DNA from: Bacteroidales bacterium
Lineage (GTDB): Bacteria > Bacteroidota > Bacteroidia > Bacteroidales > Marinilabiliaceae
NCBI GenBank assembly: GCA_024401295.1
Contig: JAKSLG010000005.1
Location: 62,001-126,000, forward strand
Length of the DNA: 64,000 nt
Direction of reading: 5' to 3'
Under the pieces are notes generated by a model. The model saw nothing but the letters and a program-made list of their open reading frames with translations, ran no database searches and had not been told where the DNA came from. A program made the position numbers and the translations under genes. This document shows, piece after piece, positions 50,320-59,679 of the stretch (the stretch's first letter is position 1; each line of letters begins with the position of its first letter).

Positions 50320-51333
50320 ATGGAATCTCTGTTCGGCAAAACACTATCGGAACTACAAGATGTTGCAGCGGCAATGAAGCTGCCTCGTTTTGCAGCCAAG
50401 CAGATTGCAGACTGGCTCTACAAGAAAAATGCGTCGAGCATCGACGACATGACAAACTTGTCGAAGTCGGCACGTGCGGCTCTTGCCGAGCAATATGAGG
50501 TTGGCAGGAAAGCTCCGATAGACGTGGCAGAATCCGTTGACGGGACAAAGAAATATCTTTTTGAGGCAGCCGGAGGATATGTCGAGACAGCTTATATTCC
50601 AGACGCCGACAGAGCGACGTTGTGCGTTTCGAGCCAAGTCGGATGCAAGATGATGTGTCGCTTCTGCATGACTGGCCGCCAAGGCTTTGCTGGCAATCTG
50701 AGTACATGCGAGATTTTGAACCAGATGGCGTCGATTCCAGAGACGGAGAGCCTGACGAACATCGTCTATATGGGTATGGGCGAGCCGATGGACAATCTCG
50801 ATGCTGTTCTGAAAAGCATCGAAATTCTGACCTCAGAATGGGGATATGCGTGGAGTCCACGACGCATAACAGTCTCAACGATAGGCGTTATGCCAGCAAT
50901 GCAGACATTCCTGGAGAAGTGTGATGCACATTTGGCCATAAGTCTTCACAATGCGATTCACGAAGAACGCGCGCAGCTCATGCCAACAGAGAACCACTTC
51001 CCTATCGAAGAGACGATAAACACTTTGCGTCGCTATGACTGGAGCGGACAGCGCAGACTGTCATTCGAGTACACGATGTTTGGTGGCGTCAACGACAAAC
51101 CACAGCATGTTGCCGCCATCAGCAAGCTGCTTGCAGGAATGCGATGCCGCATAAACATCATCAACTTCAACCCTATTCCTGACAGCGACCTCACAGGAAC
51201 ACCTCGCACGGCAATGGAACATTTCCGTGACCAGCTCAACAACCGAGGTTTCATAGCCACAATTCGCAACTCACGCGGACAAGACATCATGGCCGCTTGC
51301 GGACTGCTCAGCACAAACAAAAAGAACGAATGA
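50320..51333 (+). CDS. rlmN: 23S rRNA (adenine2503-C2)-methyltransferase
   Basis: RlmN is a radical-SAM enzyme that methylates A2503 of 23S rRNA and A37 of some tRNAs. The product has 337 residues. The cluster Cys set is in GCKMMCRFCMTGRQGF (CxxxCxxC, about 108-115). NIVYMGMGEPMDN and the SAM-binding ITVSTIGVMP follow. The resolving Cys is likely in MAACGLL near the C-terminus. Its TGA overlaps the ATGA of the next lipoprotein gene. Length and motifs are standard. Confidence 0.97.
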   Translation: MESLFGKTLSELQDVAAAMKLPRFAAKQIADWLYKKNASSIDDMTNLSKSARAALAEQYEVGRKAPIDVAESVDGTKKYLFEAAGGYVETAYIPDADRATLCVSSQVGCKMMCRFCMTGRQGFAGNLSTCEILNQMASIPETESLTNIVYMGMGEPMDNLDAVLKSIEILTSEWGYAWSPRRITVSTIGVMPAMQTFLEKCDAHLAISLHNAIHEERAQLMPTENHFPIEETINTLRRYDWSGQRRLSFEYTMFGGVNDKPQHVAAISKLLAGMRCRINIINFNPIPDSDLTGTPRTAMEHFRDQLNNRGFIATIRNSRGQDIMAACGLLSTNKKNE

Positions 51334-52151
51334 AGATGAAGCGTCTGATTGTCATATTATTATGTTTCGTTTCGCTCGTGAGCTGCACAGAATCACGCGA
51401 CAAGCTTGCTCGTCGCACATTCGACGATGCAATCGAAGCATATATGCAGCGCAAATTCAACAAGTCAAAAATACTTCTCGACAGCGTCCTTTATACGTAT
51501 CCAGACATTAAAGACGTTTGCCGCGAAAGTCGCGATATGCTCGAAGTCATATACAAGACTGAACAGGAGCGCAACCTGCTATTCCTCGATAGTCTTCTGA
51601 ACATCCGCGAGCAGGAAATTGTTCCGATCATGGAGATGTTCGAAGCGGAAGACCCACAGTCGGCCGCGCCAGTCCTGGTGCACAAAAAACAGGTTGCGAC
51701 AAGAGCCTGGGACCGATGCTATCTGCGTGCGCATGTCGATAAAAACGGCACATTCTACGTCTCGAGCCACTACACAGGCAATGGCCATATCAATCATTAC
51801 GCCGTGCGAGTGCAGACGGGGGACATTTTCCAACAGACCGACAGTATCAGCGACGATGCCTATATGAACTCGTTCGAAATAGACGGAACGGCTTTTGAAA
51901 ATATCAAATTCAAAAACGGCACCGACAACGGCATAGCAAGTCTCATTGCAACGAACTTCGACAAGCCAATTGACGTCTACCTCATCGGAGAAAAAACAAA
52001 ATACAAATTCAGACTGACAGAAACCGACTGCATCGCATTCCGCGACACATATCATCTGGCACTCATGCTACGCGAAACCGTACAGATAAAAAGTCAGATT
52101 CGCAACGTGAAAATGATGATGAGGAAAAAACAGGATGCAAATGCAAAATAG
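51330..52151 (+). CDS. Lipoprotein of unknown function
   Basis: From MKMKRLIV the product has 273 residues with a lipoprotein signal (LVSCTESRD). A short helical repeat (ARRTFDDAIEAYMQRKFNKSKILLD) and a coiled-coil-like stretch (about 85-120) come before a beta-rich domain (GTFYVSSHYTGNGHINHYAVRV) and a C-terminal helix. I do not recognise the family. It overlaps rlmN (ATGA) and rnpA by 17 bp, so it is translationally coupled to both. Confidence 0.75.
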   Translation: MKMKRLIVILLCFVSLVSCTESRDKLARRTFDDAIEAYMQRKFNKSKILLDSVLYTYPDIKDVCRESRDMLEVIYKTEQERNLLFLDSLLNIREQEIVPIMEMFEAEDPQSAAPVLVHKKQVATRAWDRCYLRAHVDKNGTFYVSSHYTGNGHINHYAVRVQTGDIFQQTDSISDDAYMNSFEIDGTAFENIKFKNGTDNGIASLIATNFDKPIDVYLIGEKTKYKFRLTETDCIAFRDTYHLALMLRETVQIKSQIRNVKMMMRKKQDANAK

Positions 52152-52539
52152 CAATTCGACAAATAGATACACTTTGCCAAAAAGCGAAAAACTATGCAGC
52201 GAAAAGGAGATCGCTGCATTGTTTGCACATGGCAAATCGTTCATAAAATTCCCGATTCGATTTGTCTATAGCGAGCCTCGCGAACTCAACATCGATGGCT
52301 CACGCTGCAAGATACTGACGTCTGTTCCCAAAAAAAGATTCAAGCACGCTGTTGACCGCAATCGCGTAAAACGTCTCATGCGAGAAGCATACAGACTCAA
52401 CAAGAACGACCTGACTGAAGTTCTCGGAGACAGAAGCATCAGCCTTGCTTTCGTTTATATCGATAGCGAACTGCCATCATTTGAACGTGTTGAAAAGTCA
52501 ATGAAATCTGCATTGGAGAAGCTATGTCGCGAATTCTAA
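52135..52539 (+). CDS. rnpA: Ribonuclease P protein component
   Basis: RnpA is the protein subunit that helps the RNase P RNA process the 5' ends of tRNA. The product has 134 residues. The family RNR signature is in [19 protein letters not shown] (about 69-87), preceded by TSVPKKRF. It is not next to rpmH and the origin as in Firmicutes and Proteobacteria; in Bacteroidetes it pairs with yidD, as here (overlap of 16 bp). Confidence 0.96.
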   Translation: MQMQNSNSTNRYTLPKSEKLCSEKEIAALFAHGKSFIKFPIRFVYSEPRELNIDGSRCKILTSVPKKRFKHAVDRNRVKRLMREAYRLNKNDLTEVLGDRSISLAFVYIDSELPSFERVEKSMKSALEKLCREF

Positions 52540-52733
52540 TACTGCTCGTTCGTTTCTATCAGCGATGCATCTCGCCAATGACTCCGCCATCGTGCCGTTT
52601 CACGCCGACATGTTCGCAATACGCCATAGAAGCGATTCAGAAACATGGTGCATTGAAAGGTACATGGCTCGCCATAAAACGCATTTTGCGATGCAATCCA
52701 TGGGGCGGACATGGCTATGATCCAGTTCCTTAA
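52524..52733 (+). CDS. yidD: Membrane protein insertion efficiency factor
   Basis: YidD is a small membrane-associated protein that helps YidC insert inner-membrane proteins. The product has 69 residues with an amphipathic N-terminal helix, [23 protein letters not shown] (Cys set) and the closing [10 protein letters not shown]. It overlaps rnpA. Its stop TAA shares the TTAA at 52730-52733 with the stop of recX on the other strand. Confidence 0.97.
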   Translation: MSRILILLVRFYQRCISPMTPPSCRFTPTCSQYAIEAIQKHGALKGTWLAIKRILRCNPWGGHGYDPVP

Positions 52734-53215
52734 TCCACTAATCTTTCGCGAAATATTTTATCGACGACATTCGCAACGAGGTCAAACTGAAAGCCTCGCG
52801 ATGCGCCAAAGCGAATGAGTGACGCTCGCATCTTCAACGGCTCAGCCGGCTTCATCTGACGCAATTTGCTCTCAAGGGCTGACCTCAGTTTCTCTTCAAA
52901 ATCAGAATCTTCAATCTCAGAAAGAGCATTCTCTATATCATCCTCAGATATCTTTCTTCGACGAAGTTCAAAACGTATTTTCTGTTCTCCCCATCCATTG
53001 AAACGCATCTTGTCTCGCGCAAAAATCTCGGCATAACGACCGTTGTCAATATATCGTTCCTTGACGAGAAAGTCTATAACACGATCTTTTGCATCATCGT
53101 CGAGCTCGTCTTTCTTCATTTTTTCACGAATATCATATTCGCAATGCTCACTCTTTGAGCACAAAGAAGAATATTTTGATATGGCTTTCTTTTCATCAAT
53201 CATAGACATGTTCAT
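52730..53215 (-). CDS. recX: Regulatory protein RecX
   Basis: RecX binds RecA filaments and limits recombination. The product has 161 residues of helical three-helix repeats ([48 protein letters not shown]), typical of the family. It is the last gene of the mfd operon; its ATG overlaps the mfd stop (ATGA), so repair genes are coupled. It converges with yidD. Confidence 0.93.
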   Translation of the reverse strand: MNMSMIDEKKAISKYSSLCSKSEHCEYDIREKMKKDELDDDAKDRVIDFLVKERYIDNGRYAEIFARDKMRFNGWGEQKIRFELRRRKISEDDIENALSEIEDSDFEEKLRSALESKLRQMKPAEPLKMRASLIRFGASRGFQFDLVANVVDKIFRERLVD

Positions 53216-56200
53216 TTTGCATTAACGTAAGACTCTATCTCTACAAGAAGGTCAAGCAGTTCCTTCATCGTTGAAATCCCCTGAGGGACAAGCATCAACT
53301 TGTCTGCAGTCTCCTTCAGGCGCACACGCTTAGAATTGAGCTGGAACCAGCCAATAATCGACGTGAAGATCGGAGACTGATAGAATGCAGAATTCTTGTC
53401 GCTGACAAAATAGAGCAACAATTTTTCATTCTTGAAGACGATTCTCTCAATTCCAATCCGCTGCGCAGACAGCCTTATCTTTACAGCATTGAGCAATTCC
53501 TCGCTCGACTGAGGCAATGGACCGAAACGGTCAATCAGCTGACCACGGAAGACATCAATCTGCGCTTCTTCCTGAATATTATCGAGGTCACGATACAACT
53601 TCATTCGTTCCGAAATACTATTGATATATTCCTGAGGGAACACCGTTTCGATATCCGTTTCGATTGAAGTGTCCGCGACGAAAGAGAATCCTTCGGCTGG
53701 TTTTTCCGAATTCTCATTCTCAAACATCTCTTTATATTCATTCTGCTTGAGCTCTACAAGAGCCTCCGCGAGAATCTTCTGATATGTTTCATAGCCGATA
53801 TCGGAGATAAAACCGCTTTGTTCTGCACCGAGGACGTCGCCCGTTCCTCGAATGTCAAGATCCTGCATGGCAATGGAGAATCCGCTGCCGAGATCAGAAT
53901 ATTCCTCGATGATCTTTAGTCGTCGGCGTGCCTCTGGAGTCAGCACGCTCATCGGAGGTGCAAAAAGATAGCAGTAGGCCTTCTTGTTGCTTCTGCCGAC
54001 ACGACCGCGCAACTGATGAAGTTCACTCAATCCGAACTGATGCGCATTATTGACAATAATAGTGTTCGCATTTGGAATGTCAAGTCCACTCTCGATTATC
54101 GTTGTTGCAATAAGAACATCATAATCGCCATTCATGAAGTCAAGCATAATGCTCTCAAGCTGAGCGCCATCCATCTGTCCGTGAGCGACAATCGTCCTCA
54201 CATCGGGAAGCAGATTATTCACAATTCGCTCTATTTCAAACAGATGCTGGATTCTATTATTGATAATGAAAACTTGCCCGCCACGTTCAACCTCATTGGC
54301 GACAGCCATTTTCATCGCATCTTCGCTAAACGTCTGCACCTCAGTCACAATAGGCTGTCGATTTGCCGGAGGAGTGTTCAATACGCTCAAATCACGCGCA
54401 CCCATGAGCGAGAATTGCAATGTACGAGGTATTGGCGTTGCAGAAAGAGTCAGAGTATCCACGTTCACGCGCATCTCGCGCAACTTCTCCTTCACGCCCA
54501 CGCCAAAACGCTGTTCCTCATCAATAATGAGAAGACCTAAATCCTTGAATTTAATATCCTTTCCTATGAGTTTATGAGTACCAATAATAATGTTCACCTC
54601 GCCTTCCGCAAGCTGTTTTGACACGTTCCTGACTTCAGACGTCTTGCGCAAGCGACTCACATAATCGACCTTACACGGCAGATCCTTCAATCGTTGACTG
54701 AATGTATTATAGTGCTGAAAAGCGAGGACCGTCGTCGGGACCAGAACTGCCACTTGCTTGTTATCGCAAACGGCTTTAAATGCGGCACGAACGGCAAGCT
54801 CTGTCTTGCCGAAACCGACATCGCCACACACAAGACGATCCATCGGCATCGGCTTTTCCATATCGGCCTTTATCGCCATGTTTGCCTTATATTGGTCCGG
54901 TGTATCCTCATATAGGAACGAGGCCTCGAGTTCTGTCTGCAGAAACGAATCCGGTGAAAATGCAAAACCTTGTTCATCCTTGCGCTTCGCATACAACTCG
55001 ATGAGATTTCGCGCTATATCCTTGACGTGACTTTTTGTACGTTCCTTGACACGACTCCATGCCGATGTTCCAAGCTTGCTAACCTTTGGCGAAACGCCGT
55101 CTTTGCCGCGGTATTTGCTGATTCTGTGAAGCGATTGCACATTGACCAGCAACGTATCGTTATCACGAAACGTCAGCCTTATAGCTTCGAATGTTCGTCC
55201 ATTGGCCTGCGTCGTGACAAGACCTCCGAAAACACCGATACCATGATCGACATGAACAACATAGTCACCGACATTCAGCATGCTCAGTTCACGAAGCGTT
55301 ATGGCCTGCTGTGCACTGCGCATCTTGTCGTTTCGCATCGTACACTTGTGGTAACGCTCAAATATCTGATGGTCTGTATATACGCATATTTGTGCGCGCG
55401 TATCGACAAAGCCCTCATGAAGTGCAATGTTTATCTTGCCATATTTCAATTTGCGTTTCCGCTCACTGAAAATGTCGTCCAGTCGCTCCAACTGACGCGA
55501 ATTTTCGGCCAACAGATACACATTATATCCGTCACTTACCTTGTAATATATATCATCTTCGAGCAAGTCAAAATTCTTCTTAAACACAGGCTGCGGAAGT
55601 ATTCCCATTGAAACATTTTCGCCTTGTTCGTTTAGTTTCTCAGTTATGCTCAAATATTTGTTTTTCAAACAAGAAAACCATTCACTGCTGCCACAAAACG
55701 CCTGAGCGACAACCTTCTTGCCGTTCTCTTCTCCTTCTTTAACATTATCAGCGAAACGGTCTATCAAATCGCGCATCATCTGCGGTTCCTCAATCCAAAC
55801 ACCGCAATCTTCGGGAAGAATTGCAGACAAGGGCATCAGCTCTTCAGATGAATCTGACTGGCTTATGTCCGGAACAATTACAATCTTTTCGCGTTGCGAA
55901 GCCGAAAGCTGAGTATCAAGCTCAAACATTCTGATGGAATCGACCTCATCGCCGAAAAAATCTATTCGATATGGAGTGTCATCGGCATAAGAGAAAACGT
56001 CAACGATACTGCCTCTGACAGAAAACTGTCCCGGCTCAAAGACAAAATCAACACGATTGAAGCCATATTCAATCAGCACTTCACAGATAAACGAAATGCT
56101 GATCTTGTCTCCCTTAGCAATTGCAAGACTACGGCTGTCAAACTGTGTTCGAGAGACCATCTTCTCAGCCATTGCCTCTGGATAGGTAACGACATACAGT

Positions 56201-56562
56201 TTTTTCGACGGATCGTTCTGAGACTCCATCAGCATACTGACAGCCTCAGCTCTCAACTGGACATTCCTCGCGTCATAACCAGTTGCCTCTGCGCGATGCT
56301 TAAACGACGACGGCAACAGGAACACCTCATCCTCCGAAGTCAATGTCTTTATGTCATAATAGACATACGGTGCATCTTCGCGTTCTGCACATACGAAAAC
56401 ATTAACGCGCGGACCTGCAGCAACAGCCATAACAGCACGTACCGAAGCCGTCAGGCCTTTCAATGTCAGCATTTCACATTCGTCATTCCAATATCGGCGA
56501 ATCCTTGCAACGCGTTCATCTTCGGCATATTTCTTCAGCAATCCACTTGCGTCCATCGTCAT
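53212..56562 (-). CDS. mfd: Transcription-repair coupling factor
   Basis: Mfd removes stalled RNA polymerase and recruits UvrA for nucleotide excision repair. The product has 1116 residues. The UvrB-homology region covers about 1-330, the RNA-polymerase-binding CarD-like domain is at MLNVGDYVVHVDHGIGVFGG (about 435), and the superfamily-2 motor has CGDVGFGKTELAVRAAFKA (Walker A), LLIIDEEQRFGV (DEEQ) and SATPIPRTLQFSLMG. TRG-type QLRGRVGRS and the C-terminal domain (EYINSISERMKLYRDL) follow. It heads an operon with recX. Confidence 0.97.
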   Translation of the reverse strand: MTMDASGLLKKYAEDERVARIRRYWNDECEMLTLKGLTASVRAVMAVAAGPRVNVFVCAEREDAPYVYYDIKTLTSEDEVFLLPSSFKHRAEATGYDARNVQLRAEAVSMLMESQNDPSKKLYVVTYPEAMAEKMVSRTQFDSRSLAIAKGDKISISFICEVLIEYGFNRVDFVFEPGQFSVRGSIVDVFSYADDTPYRIDFFGDEVDSIRMFELDTQLSASQREKIVIVPDISQSDSSEELMPLSAILPEDCGVWIEEPQMMRDLIDRFADNVKEGEENGKKVVAQAFCGSSEWFSCLKNKYLSITEKLNEQGENVSMGILPQPVFKKNFDLLEDDIYYKVSDGYNVYLLAENSRQLERLDDIFSERKRKLKYGKINIALHEGFVDTRAQICVYTDHQIFERYHKCTMRNDKMRSAQQAITLRELSMLNVGDYVVHVDHGIGVFGGLVTTQANGRTFEAIRLTFRDNDTLLVNVQSLHRISKYRGKDGVSPKVSKLGTSAWSRVKERTKSHVKDIARNLIELYAKRKDEQGFAFSPDSFLQTELEASFLYEDTPDQYKANMAIKADMEKPMPMDRLVCGDVGFGKTELAVRAAFKAVCDNKQVAVLVPTTVLAFQHYNTFSQRLKDLPCKVDYVSRLRKTSEVRNVSKQLAEGEVNIIIGTHKLIGKDIKFKDLGLLIIDEEQRFGVGVKEKLREMRVNVDTLTLSATPIPRTLQFSLMGARDLSVLNTPPANRQPIVTEVQTFSEDAMKMAVANEVERGGQVFIINNRIQHLFEIERIVNNLLPDVRTIVAHGQMDGAQLESIMLDFMNGDYDVLIATTIIESGLDIPNANTIIVNNAHQFGLSELHQLRGRVGRSNKKAYCYLFAPPMSVLTPEARRRLKIIEEYSDLGSGFSIAMQDLDIRGTGDVLGAEQSGFISDIGYETYQKILAEALVELKQNEYKEMFENENSEKPAEGFSFVADTSIETDIETVFPQEYINSISERMKLYRDLDNIQEEAQIDVFRGQLIDRFGPLPQSSEELLNAVKIRLSAQRIGIERIVFKNEKLLLYFVSDKNSAFYQSPIFTSIIGWFQLNSKRVRLKETADKLMLVPQGISTMKELLDLLVEIESYVNAK

Positions 56563-56584
56563 TTTCTTTGTTATATATTATTCA

Positions 56585-56616
56585 AAACGGAAAGAGGCCA
56601 CCTTTTGGTGACCTCT
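56585..56616 (-). terminator. Terminator of the PpiD-like gene
   Basis: AGAGGTCACC pairs with GGTGGCCTCT (one wobble pair) on the minus strand around AAAA, followed by TTCCGTTTT. It separates this gene from mfd. Confidence 0.8.
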
Positions 56617-56640
56617 ATATTTCGATATTCTAAAATCTAA

Positions 56641-58692
56641 TCAATAGAACTTGATACGATTGTCATCAACTTCAACATCTGTTACAATGCTGTTGACAAG
56701 ATATGCAAAGCTTTCGAACTGCTGCATGTATGCAACGCGTGCTGCATCAAGATCTGCCTCTTTCGATTCATTTTCAACAACCTCTGCAACGTATGCTGCG
56801 TTATTACCCTTTATTGTCTCGATGCGAGCACCCTTTGCAGAAGCTGCTGCAGCACCAACAAGAGCAGGCTCAGTGCCAGCGCCGATAATTGAATTGCTTG
56901 CGAACGAAACATTGCTTGCGGAATCAACCTTTGTATTGTACATTGCTGCAATTTCGTTGAGCGACTTGCCTGCAACATTCTGAGCAATCTGGGCAGCCTT
57001 CTTGTCGTTGCGAATCTCGCGGCTAAGAGCAGGCGTAACATCGCTCACACTTGCATAACCCTTTTCCTGTTCTGCAACCAAAACAGCTACAACGAATTCA
57101 TCACCAATCTCGAAAACTTCCGAAACATCACCGACTTTTGCCTTGAATGCCCACTTAACGAGATCACGAGCATGACGCAATGTGCTGACGCTGTTTGCAT
57201 TCTGACGGATGCTGCTGCCATAACGCTTAACAAGATTCATGCTGTCAACTGCAGCATTGAAAGAATCCTGATTTTTTGCAAGACCTGCAAAAACATTTGC
57301 ATAGCCATAAACGTCCTGCTGAGTACGTGAGCTGTATTGGATTGTCTTGTCGATTGTTGCAATGCTATACTTTACAGAAGAAGCGCTCTTATCCTGAATA
57401 TTGATAATGTGTGTGCCGTATGGCGACTGAATCTTGACGATATCACCCTTTGCGCCAGTGAAACATGCCTCATTGAATGTTGGAACCATCACACCATCAG
57501 TGAACCAATCGAGGTCACCGCCGTTGATTGCAGAACCTGAATCTTCGCTATACTGACGTGCAACATCAGCAAAATTGTTCTTGCCGCTCTTCACAACATT
57601 ATACAAGCTGTCTGCCAAAGCGACGTCCTCGCGAATGAGGATGTGACGAGCCTTGACCGAATCAGGACGCTGAGATACGCTCACAAGACGGCTGAGCTTA
57701 TACTGATCGCCTTCGCGATATGGACCATACACATCACCAGCCTTAGCTGCCTCTACGAATGAAGCAAGTTCTGGAGTAAGCTGTGCCTTGCTGACGAAAC
57801 GCTCGTCTGCAGGATTTTCTGCATTGTTCTGAGCGAAACGATATGCATCAGTCTCTGCAGATTCGAAGTCAGCCTTCAACTCTTCAACAGACTTCAATGT
57901 TTCCTCGTTGTCTGCCTCTGTTGCACGAATTGGGAAGCTGACATATTCAATGCTACGGCTAGCATCTACCTTGTACTGCTCCTTATTCTTATTATAGAGT
58001 GACTTGATTTCTGCATCAGAAACCTCAACTGTTGAATCCGGAATCATTGTGTATCTTACTGCAACATAAGCAAGATCAACTTCTGCAGCACGCTTCTGAG
58101 CCTCGAGCTTAGCCTGAGCCTCTGTGCAGTAAAGGCTGTTACCGAGAAGCGACATGTACTTATTCTGCAAACGATCCTGCTTGATGCTCTTCTCTACGAA
58201 ATTCCAATAGAATGAAGCCTGTGGATCCTGATTCTTATTGCGGAGGAATGACTCAGCCATCTGGCGGTCATATACATTTGTCTCTGGATTAGTGAACAAT
58301 GGGCGCAATGCTGGAGAGATGTGATTACCAATCGCCATGTCAACGATTTCGTCTGCAGTCACATCAAGACCTGCGTTCTTATATACTTTGGCAAATGCCT
58401 GCTCGCTTACCATCTGACGCCATACCTGTTCGCGGATCTGATTCTGAACATCCTCTGTGAGAGACATTGAATTCTGGTTCATCTTTGTGAACTGCTCATA
58501 TTCTTCAATACGCTGCTGATAATCCTGAACTTTCACCGATTCGCCATCAATCTCGCCAATCTTATCCGAATTTGAGAAAATGCTATTTCCGCTGCCCAAG
58601 AGGTCAGTCAGAATAAAAGAAAGAAGTGCGACTGCAATGAGAATTGTGATTGCAATGCCCGCCTTGTTTCTAAGTGCTTGTAATGCTGCCAT
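56641..58692 (-). CDS. PpiD-like peptidyl-prolyl isomerase
   Basis: This is a periplasmic foldase of 683 residues anchored by one N-terminal helix (GIAITILIAVALLSFILTDLLG, about 12-33). A SurA-type N-terminal domain (VKVQDYQQRIEEYEQF, QIREQVWRQMVSEQAF) is followed by a parvulin domain at about 340-445 (VKARHILIREDVALADSL, FADVARQYSEDSGSAINGGDLDWFTDGVMVPTFNEA). A further chaperone-like region follows. It helps outer-membrane and secreted proteins fold. Its own -7 box and a terminator indicate a single-gene unit. Confidence 0.92.
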   Translation of the reverse strand: MAALQALRNKAGIAITILIAVALLSFILTDLLGSGNSIFSNSDKIGEIDGESVKVQDYQQRIEEYEQFTKMNQNSMSLTEDVQNQIREQVWRQMVSEQAFAKVYKNAGLDVTADEIVDMAIGNHISPALRPLFTNPETNVYDRQMAESFLRNKNQDPQASFYWNFVEKSIKQDRLQNKYMSLLGNSLYCTEAQAKLEAQKRAAEVDLAYVAVRYTMIPDSTVEVSDAEIKSLYNKNKEQYKVDASRSIEYVSFPIRATEADNEETLKSVEELKADFESAETDAYRFAQNNAENPADERFVSKAQLTPELASFVEAAKAGDVYGPYREGDQYKLSRLVSVSQRPDSVKARHILIREDVALADSLYNVVKSGKNNFADVARQYSEDSGSAINGGDLDWFTDGVMVPTFNEACFTGAKGDIVKIQSPYGTHIINIQDKSASSVKYSIATIDKTIQYSSRTQQDVYGYANVFAGLAKNQDSFNAAVDSMNLVKRYGSSIRQNANSVSTLRHARDLVKWAFKAKVGDVSEVFEIGDEFVVAVLVAEQEKGYASVSDVTPALSREIRNDKKAAQIAQNVAGKSLNEIAAMYNTKVDSASNVSFASNSIIGAGTEPALVGAAAASAKGARIETIKGNNAAYVAEVVENESKEADLDAARVAYMQQFESFAYLVNSIVTDVEVDDNRIKFY

Positions 58693-58765
58693 TTTTATTT
58701 TTTGTATTTATTTTTTCACGTTCATCGAATGGATCTGCAGATGCCCACAAGACCCAATCAGCGCG

Positions 58766-58773
58766 CAAATTTA
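58766..58773 (-). promoter_or_regulatory. -7 box of the PpiD-like gene
   Basis: TAAATTTG on the minus strand fits TAnnTTTG. ATTG, 18 bp upstream, may serve as the -33 element. Confidence 0.6.
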
Positions 58774-58875
58774 CGAAATTATTGTTATTATCAATAATAG
58801 GTGTGAAAATAAATTAAAATCTTTACTGCAAACAATATTGGCACTTCTCACGTAAACGAAGCAAAACTTTTGTGT

Positions 58876-59598
58876 ATGGCAAAGCAGATGAAATTCTCAA
58901 CAGGCAGACTCGCAGCCGAACTTTTGGCTTCCGGCGATGCAACATCGTCGAAGGTAGAATACATACTCATGAAATTATCTTCTGTCGCACAGACGATTAT
59001 ATGTCCATCTGACAAGGCAGAAGTATTTTCTTTGGCAAATGTAGCCGAAGCCTTGCTCAGAAGCGGATTCACACGCAATCGGCTCGCGCATCAGCCGACG
59101 GCTCCTGATGGCGTCGAGAGACTTGTCATAAAATTCCCGAACATGCAGATTCGTCTAGCGCTCAGAATTCTTGGAAGTGGTCGTGAAATCTCATGCACAT
59201 ATCTGACTGGCTCTGCGAGATTGACATCTTTGGTTTCGGCGAATGCTGTTACAGAATTCATCAAGAAGACTGAAATACAGCATGCTTCGTGGCTGACCGA
59301 TTGGGAACTGATTTTATTTCAAGGATGGCAGTCGGCTCGCGAAATGGAAAAGCATAGCGAGATCATCGAGCAGTATCTTCTTCAGAAGGAATCCTTCGGG
59401 TTCAAACACAAGCTCAACATGCAGGTCAACTATGCAGAAGTGGCGCTCTCGCTGCCGCAAGGTTTAAAGCTCGTTGCAAAAGTTCCGCACACGAAATTCG
59501 AAAACGCTATAGATATGTTGTTCAAAAATGCAAGCGAACTCAACAACGTCATTGTTGCCATTCCGGAAGATATGCTCTTAATGACGGACGAAGAGTAA
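58876..59598 (+). CDS. Unknown protein, possibly conserved in Bacteroidales
   Basis: From MAKQMKFSTGRLAAELL the product has 240 residues, no signal peptide and no membrane segment. The first half looks like a helical, possibly DNA- or ligand-binding domain (KVEYILMKLSSVAQTII, SLANVAEALLRSGFTRNRLAHQP). The second half is alpha/beta with EKHSEIIEQYLLQKESFGF. I do not recognise a family. It sits between ppiD and rnr; an 81-bp gap with a -7 box separates it from rnr. Confidence 0.75.
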   Translation: MAKQMKFSTGRLAAELLASGDATSSKVEYILMKLSSVAQTIICPSDKAEVFSLANVAEALLRSGFTRNRLAHQPTAPDGVERLVIKFPNMQIRLALRILGSGREISCTYLTGSARLTSLVSANAVTEFIKKTEIQHASWLTDWELILFQGWQSAREMEKHSEIIEQYLLQKESFGFKHKLNMQVNYAEVALSLPQGLKLVAKVPHTKFENAIDMLFKNASELNNVIVAIPEDMLLMTDEE

Positions 59599-59650
59599 GA
59601 CTACCGGATTTTTTTGCATCCTTATCTACACAATACTTGAGAAATAATAC

Positions 59651-59658
59651 TATATTTG
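59651..59658 (+). promoter_or_regulatory. -7 box of rnr
   Basis: TATATTTG fits TAnnTTTG and lies about 20 bp before the start codon. Confidence 0.6.
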
Positions 59659-59679
59659 GAAACCTAAATATTTCAAACT